Origin: Deltaproteobacteria bacterium
GTDB lineage: Bacteria > Desulfobacterota > DSM-4660 > Desulfatiglandales > Desulfatiglandaceae
Length of the DNA stretch: 49,124 nucleotides
Direction of reading: 5' to 3'
Assembly: GCA_019310785.1 (NCBI GenBank)
Contig: JAFDDR010000002.1
Location: forward strand, 1-49,124
Below are positions 45,300 through 49,124 of this stretch, piece after piece (positions within the stretch are counted from its first letter, which is position 1; each line of letters opens with the position of its first letter). The translations under genes were made by a program, and so were the position numbers. The notes under the pieces were generated by a model. The model saw only the letters and a program-made list of their open reading frames with translations, had not been told where the DNA came from and ran no database searches.

Positions 45300-45624
45300 C
45301 TCATTCATTATTCGATGTTGAACGTTCAATGTTCGACGTTCATCTTCTTAATGGTCCATATGGTCCATCATTTTTCATTCAATGGTCCACACTCTTTTAT
45401 TTATATATATCAATACCTTATATTATCTCTTTTTATAGTAAATGGACTATTGGACTATAGTTGCATAGAAAACGGCTTAAACATTCCTATAAGAACACCC
45501 TGGCTTTATACGGTGCATTTATGGTCTTATGGTCTCACTGCTGCTGTAAAGTGTTGATATTTAAAAATAAAAAGCGTGGACGTTTATCAGGACCAATGGA
45601 TTTATAGTCCGTATGGTCCGGCAT
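45300..45624. other. AT-rich non-coding region with atggtcc repeats; origin or promoter candidate
   Basis: 325 nt with no gene. 45307-45345 carries gatgttgaacgttcaatgttc words. atggtcc or close relatives (atggtcca, atggtctt) occur near 45352, 45361, 45382, 45519, 45528 and 45609, and inverted forms (tggacta, ggaccaat) near 45443, 45452 and 45590. A very AT-rich core spans 45390-45440. Placed between the helicase and early genes, it could be the replication origin with iterons or the early promoter region; the repeats may also be just another word family. Confidence 0.4.
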
Positions 45625-45999
45625 TTACGTGAGCAGGCGCAGCCCCTTGTAAAATGTGACACCTCTTCTACGTTTTTCGAAGCGACCAGTCATGAGCTTG
45701 TTAAATTTTTTCCAGGATGGGACCCAGCTTCTTGATATATTTGTCGTGAACCATTCACGAAATGCAACATATAAACCCCATGTCCGAGTCTGCCATGCAG
45801 GATCGATAAGACAATTTTGATCAATGAAATCTGCGAGCAGGTCGTCGTCCGTGATATATCCTCGTTTAAGAATCCGCTCGTTCATCCGCGCTTTTATTCT
45901 CATGCCACAATCATTACAGATAAGCATAAAACCATCGTGGCACGATTCAGGAATGCGATATTTTTTCCCTTCTCGTTTCTTACAGATCCCGCAAAGCAT
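45625..45999 (-). CDS. Zinc-ribbon protein fused to a copy of the D5 helicase C-terminal domain
   Basis: 124 residues. The N-terminus MLCGICKKREGKKYRIPESC with LICNDCGMR is a zinc ribbon. The C-terminal ~75 residues (DLLADFIDQNCLIDPAWQTR, GRFEKRRRGVTFYKGLRLLT) are a paralogue of the last 75 residues of the helicase at 46013-47620 (DLLGDFLDQCCH..., RFEKYKRGVYFYKGLRLLT). The DNA is also alike (caggcgcagccccttgtaaa in both). GGGAGG precedes the ATG. No ATPase domain, so it could bind DNA or compete with the helicase at its target; inference. Confidence 0.75.
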   Translation of the reverse strand: MLCGICKKREGKKYRIPESCHDGFMLICNDCGMRIKARMNERILKRGYITDDDLLADFIDQNCLIDPAWQTRTWGLYVAFREWFTTNISRSWVPSWKKFNKLMTGRFEKRRRGVTFYKGLRLLT

Positions 46000-46012
46000 A
46001 TGGACATCCTCC

Positions 46013-47620
46013 CTATGTCAACAGGCGCAGCCCCTTGTAAAAATAAACCCCTCTTTTGTACTTCTCAAACCGATCTTTCATTAAATTTCCAAATTTCTTC
46101 TGTGACATGGAACTCTTTTTAGAGACATTCTCAGAAAACCATTCCTTAAACGCATCATACAGACCGGACGCCGGCGCTTCGGCCTCCGAATCGACATGGC
46201 AGCATTGATCTAAGAAATCGCCCAACAGATCTTCATCCCGCTTATATTCGGCAGTGGCATCGATGATCACCTGTGGAGGAGCAAGACCCATCTTCTGCCA
46301 TTGCAGGCACCCGCGCACCAACCAAGCCAAAATCCCAGGGGCCTCTTCCATAAGCTTATCAGGTAGATCATTGTCCGCCCGCAGCTCATTGTCCGCTTGC
46401 GGCGCTCGATCGACAAAACTGAAAGGGAAAGGGATCAAATGCACCCGCTGCCAGAAGGCGAAATCATTAGCAGGGGCATGGGGTTTGTGATTGGTCAATA
46501 AGACGAGAGTGTGTGTGGGTAAAAAGTAGGTCTCATATCGATCATGGGGCGCCCGGCCTACCAGGCTGTCACTGCCGGACAGCCACTTGACCCGGGAAGG
46601 AGAGAACCGGCGGCCCTCATCTGCCTCGGATCCGAACGCGATCCGGAGGCCGCGCAGGGCCATGATATCCGGGCTGGGTCCGGAAGAGTTCTTAACCCGG
46701 CCCTGGTCCAGGAGCATCTCCGACTGGATCGGTGCCGCCAGGGGCCCCAAAACCTTGGAGATTGTTTCCACGATCGTGGTCTTCCCATTCCGTCCCTGAC
46801 CCCACATGATCGGGAGGATATTTTCTTTGGTGAGCCCGGTGCAGGCATATCCCAAAAGACGGTTGACGTAGGCGACCAGATCCTTTGTTTGCCGGATCTC
46901 CTCATCTGTTTCGGCCTTGGCCCCCCCGAATATCTGATAAAGAGTCTCCTCCCAAATGGGCGCCGGCGCATCGATACCCTGGTATTCGACCGGCGAGGCC
47001 TTACAAATCATATCCTGCGGTTTCCCGGGGCGCATCTCCCCGGTCTTGAGATCGATGACCCCGTTCTCACACCCCAACACCCAGGGATCCTGATCCAGCT
47101 CATCACCTATAATATCAAGACTGTGCTTCAGGTTGACCGCCGAGAACTTGAGACAATTCATTCTCCCATTCTCCGTCCGCAACCTTCCAACCCGTTTATA
47201 AATATCCTCCTGGATCTCCTTCAGGGATCCGGCCCGTTTGGTATCCTTTTTCTGCATGGCCCAATCGATCTCTTTGACCAGATCCTGGGCATCCTGCAGG
47301 TACCTCTGCGCCACATTTTCCACCGATGCCACGGCTCGCTGACGGATATCCCGGTCCCAATGATGCCCAGTCCAGGACATCCACTCCCCGCTGCTCTGAT
47401 TCAATAGAAATTGCCCATCATGAAGCGCCGAATACAGCATCCCATCCCCTAACTGATTGGCATAAAGACAATCCCGGACAAACCGGGAATCAACCTCTCC
47501 ATTTACTCCCGCCCGGGTTTCCGCTTGCTTTTTCTCGGCCCGTTGTTTAAACTCCTCCTCAACACGTTTCCGGACCATCTCCTCAACTGACTTTTCATCC
47601 ATAAACCAATCCCAATCCAC
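46013..47620 (-). CDS. D5/P4-type helicase-primase (superfamily 3 ATPase)
   Basis: 535 residues. A D5-N-like domain is in the middle (VLGCENGVIDLKTGEMRPGK, then PQDMICKASPVEYQG). The SF3 helicase core has Walker A GQGRNGKTT, Walker B-like ALRGLRIAFGSEADEGRRFS, sensor TLVLLTNHKP, and EEAPGILAWLVRG. A C-terminal winged-helix-like domain ends in FYKGLRLLT. It unwinds the phage origin, with the separate primase at 42437. GTG 47620 is taken as start; ATG 47602 is equally possible. Confidence 0.9.
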   Translation of the reverse strand: MDWDWFMDEKSVEEMVRKRVEEEFKQRAEKKQAETRAGVNGEVDSRFVRDCLYANQLGDGMLYSALHDGQFLLNQSSGEWMSWTGHHWDRDIRQRAVASVENVAQRYLQDAQDLVKEIDWAMQKKDTKRAGSLKEIQEDIYKRVGRLRTENGRMNCLKFSAVNLKHSLDIIGDELDQDPWVLGCENGVIDLKTGEMRPGKPQDMICKASPVEYQGIDAPAPIWEETLYQIFGGAKAETDEEIRQTKDLVAYVNRLLGYACTGLTKENILPIMWGQGRNGKTTIVETISKVLGPLAAPIQSEMLLDQGRVKNSSGPSPDIMALRGLRIAFGSEADEGRRFSPSRVKWLSGSDSLVGRAPHDRYETYFLPTHTLVLLTNHKPHAPANDFAFWQRVHLIPFPFSFVDRAPQADNELRADNDLPDKLMEEAPGILAWLVRGCLQWQKMGLAPPQVIIDATAEYKRDEDLLGDFLDQCCHVDSEAEAPASGLYDAFKEWFSENVSKKSSMSQKKFGNLMKDRFEKYKRGVYFYKGLRLLT

Positions 47621-47670
47621 CGGTCCGATTCGGTCCGATCCAGTAACACTTACAGTATATTTAGTGTTAT
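47619..47670. repeat. cggtccgat direct repeat and inverted repeat upstream of the helicase
   Basis: accggtccgattcggtccga (47619-47638) is related to accggtctgatcggtccga at 47849-47867 inside the integrase end. The two bracket the attachment site. 47643-47668 has taacact/agtgtta, a seven-base inverted repeat around a TA-rich core, a possible operator or promoter element. Confidence 0.4.
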
Positions 47671-47739
47671 TTGATGCCGTTGGTAAAGGCGAAGTGTAAT
47701 AAATTCAATAAGTTATGCTACTTACAATAAGGTTCGGTA

Positions 47740-47801
47740 GCCTGCTAAGCGAGTGTAGGGCGCAAGTTCTACCGAGGGTTCGAATCCCTCTCTCTCCGCC
47801 A
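47740..47801 (+). other. Attachment site attP: 3' part of tRNA-Ser(GCU)
   Basis: The stretch gcctgctaagcgagtgtagg through cgagggttcgaatccctctc to tctccgcca is the 3' part of a serine tRNA: anticodon loop ctgctaa, right half of the anticodon stem gcgag, long variable arm, T arm ggttcgaatcc, acceptor strand tctctcc, discriminator g and encoded CCA. The 5' half is missing: no ggagaga precedes it and gtagc does not pair with gcgag. That is what a phage attachment core leaves, with crossover beginning in the anticodon loop, beside the integrase gene. Confidence 0.85.
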
Positions 47802-47824
47802 TTTCAACCACTTACATAATATTT

Positions 47825-48877
47825 TTATTGAATCCCTTCTTCCACCTTACCGGTCTGATCGGTCCGATCTTGATTTTCAACGCTATCTAAAATGTCCACT
47901 GCTTGTTGAATTGCCGTTGGAAACATATGGGCATAGATGTCGGTTGTGGTGACCCGTTCGTGGCCCAAATATGCCTGAACCGCCGGCAGAGGTGCATTTG
48001 ATGTTAAGAGACTTGAAGCGCCTAAATGCCGCAATGCATGTAAAGTGAATCGCTGCACTTTCGCTTTTTTACATAAGCGTCGCATCATATGGTCCAGAAA
48101 ATCGGTATCGAATTGAAAAACTCGGGGATCTGATTTGTCGCGTTTCTGATATCGAGAATATAAGACCCTGCGAAGAGTTTTAGTCATCGCCTTAGGCTTC
48201 GAAGTCAACGCGCCATCCTTACGTTTCCTGGTCCAGGCAATAAGCGATGAGGACCCAAAATTAATATCCCGGTCCCACAATAGACGCTGTGCCTCAATTC
48301 TTCTTAAGCCTGCGTGAAATATGGTTTCCAAGAAATCAACCTCATCAATAGAGGCAACCAACTTAACCACCGTATAATCTTGAATCGGTGGGATGTATCT
48401 CACTGTAAGATCCTCACCTATTTTATAAATGTCATTGGCAGGATTAAAAAGCACAGCCTGTCTCCCAAAATGCCAGTTAAACATCGCGCGAATATCCCGG
48501 AGATCCCGATTATGTGTTGATTTTCCCGAATCGATTCGTGTATCCAGATACGATTCAATATCTTCTTTGGTCACTTTATCGACCGGCTTATCTCCAATGT
48601 CGGAAAGAAGACTTGTTAATACGAAATACTTTTGCCGTACCGTATTAGTCGCCATCCTGCGTTTTTTGCAATATTCGAGATACTCGAGGATTATCTCTTC
48701 TAAGCAAGCGGAGGGGATGGCCCCTGTTTGAGCTGGAGCATTTACCCAGCTCCGCTTTTCCGCCTCCGCAAGGATCGCCTCCCTTTGGGTGGCAAACCCC
48801 TCTTTTTTGTACCTTTGTTTTTGGCGTTCGAATTTGTACTTCCATCTTTTTGTTTTTGGATCCTGCCATACGCTCAT
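47825..48877 (-). CDS. int: Tyrosine recombinase integrase
   Basis: 350 residues. N-terminal AP2-like arm-binding domain (DPKTKRWKYKFERQKQRYKK), core-binding SAM-like domain (ILEYLEYCKKRRMATNTVRQ), catalytic domain with the arginine in IFHAGLRRIEAQRLL, the HALRHLGASSLL box (H-x-x-R) and LGHERVTTTDIYAH (His then catalytic Tyr). It integrates the phage at a tRNA-Ser gene via the attachment core 23 nt beyond its stop codon. The gene overlaps the frame of the upstream HTH protein. Confidence 0.93.
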   Translation of the reverse strand: MSVWQDPKTKRWKYKFERQKQRYKKEGFATQREAILAEAEKRSWVNAPAQTGAIPSACLEEIILEYLEYCKKRRMATNTVRQKYFVLTSLLSDIGDKPVDKVTKEDIESYLDTRIDSGKSTHNRDLRDIRAMFNWHFGRQAVLFNPANDIYKIGEDLTVRYIPPIQDYTVVKLVASIDEVDFLETIFHAGLRRIEAQRLLWDRDINFGSSSLIAWTRKRKDGALTSKPKAMTKTLRRVLYSRYQKRDKSDPRVFQFDTDFLDHMMRRLCKKAKVQRFTLHALRHLGASSLLTSNAPLPAVQAYLGHERVTTTDIYAHMFPTAIQQAVDILDSVENQDRTDQTGKVEEGIQ

Positions 48878-49070
48878 AACCCACCCCCTTCTTGATTTTC
48901 AGATACAATAGCACATCCGAAATATCAAAGCGAGCGGCTTTTAGATCGGTCCCGGTTCCGACGAAAAAATGGGGATACTGCCGCCAGAGCCTCCGCACGT
49001 TTGAACGAGTAGCCTGTAAGTATTGAGCCAGCCCGTCAATTTTGACAATTCGCTGATTGACCGTTTCCAT
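48645..49070 (-). CDS. Small HTH (excisionase-like) protein overlapping int
   Basis: 141 residues from ATG 49070 (METVNQRIVKIDGLAQYLQA). GLAQYLQATRSNVRRLWRQY is a helix-turn-helix, followed by FFVGTGTDLKAARFDISDVL with a strand and helix, the plan of MerR/excisionase-like phage proteins. The trustworthy part is ~65 residues. The last ~75 residues lie in an alternative frame of int (48645-48877) and are basic and unlikely as a fold. Either a long overlap exists or the true stop is lost. Its place before int suits an excisionase. Confidence 0.6.
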   Translation of the reverse strand: METVNQRIVKIDGLAQYLQATRSNVRRLWRQYPHFFVGTGTDLKAARFDISDVLLYLKIKKGVGYERMAGSKNKKMEVQIRTPKTKVQKRGVCHPKGGDPCGGGKAELGKCSSSNRGHPLRLLRRDNPRVSRILQKTQDGD

Positions 49071-49113
49071 TTTTCCGTTCCATTTCAAATCTGAAAAATG
49101 CACGTTTACTGCG

Positions 49114-49124
49114 CATCTTTGTGC
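49114..49124. repeat. Terminal direct repeat (right copy)
   Basis: Identical to bases 1-11; see the left copy. Confidence 0.7.

Noticed and set aside
47735-47801. A functional tRNA-Ser gene
   Set aside because: The 5' half (acceptor strand, D arm, left anticodon stem) is missing, so only an attachment-site remnant can be supported.

Overview
The window reads as one complete temperate, long-tailed (siphovirus-type) phage genome of about 49 kb, most simply a circular molecule opened at an arbitrary point. The first 11 bases (1-11) recur exactly as the last 11 (49114-49124). A leftward gene run (1785 down to 144) points across that junction into a small helix-turn-helix gene and the integrase (49070 down to 47825). 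The attachment site, the 3' half of a tRNA-Ser(GCU) gene at 47740-47801, lies beside the integrase, as in attP of an unintegrated phage. The host is probably a Gram-negative bacterium, because there are several Sec signal peptides and one lipoprotein. The intergenic repeat words resemble those I associate with Desulfobacterota-like environmental genomes, but this host guess is weak.

Layout. 0.1-3.6 kb holds lysogeny control: a P-loop kinase-like gene, small unknowns, a HTH regulator, three small rightward genes each facing an overlapping leftward gene, and a CI-type repressor. 3.7-6.3 kb is a rightward cassette of four exported proteins, a likely lysogenic-conversion region. 6.3-11.2 kb (leftward) holds lysis and accessory functions: small membrane proteins, a metallophosphoesterase, a lipoprotein, a DUF5675-like protein, a large exported protein and a MOA-type cysteine protease. 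11.2-15.3 kb is a diversity-generating retroelement (DGR) with reverse transcriptase, template repeat, variable repeat and an exported target protein. 15.6-25.1 kb is the tail module, including a tail assembly chaperone with a -1 frameshift site and the tape measure. 25.2-37 kb is the connector, head and packaging module, lambda-like throughout (gpZ, gpFII, gpE, gpD, gpC/Nu3, gpB, gpW, TerL and TerS relatives). 37.4-47.6 kb is replication and early functions: HNH nuclease, Lar-like, ParB-like, CHC2/TOPRIM primase and D5-type helicase. 47.7-49.1 kb is attP, integrase and a HTH gene.

The clearest special system is the DGR. Template (12695-12818) and variable repeat (12869-12992) align without gaps over 124 nt and differ at 24 sites. 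Every one of these is an adenine of the template's coding strand (24 of 33 adenines changed, 0 of 91 other bases). The target has a cleavable-looking signal peptide, which is unusual for a phage tail-fibre-like protein, and its neighbours on both sides are exported too. A 106-residue protein is translationally coupled to the reverse transcriptase where an accessory factor would be expected.

The second striking feature is the intergenic DNA of the late half. Nearly every gap between genes from 15 kb to 42 kb holds short degenerate word repeats, in about ten unrelated word families. Many are arranged as long imperfect inverted repeats around a T-rich loop. The words run into gene ends and supply stop codons, C-termini and even N-termini. 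The genome also reuses its own parts: a tape-measure C-terminus, a beta-rich structural domain, the C-terminal domain of the D5 helicase, and a signal peptide each occur twice.
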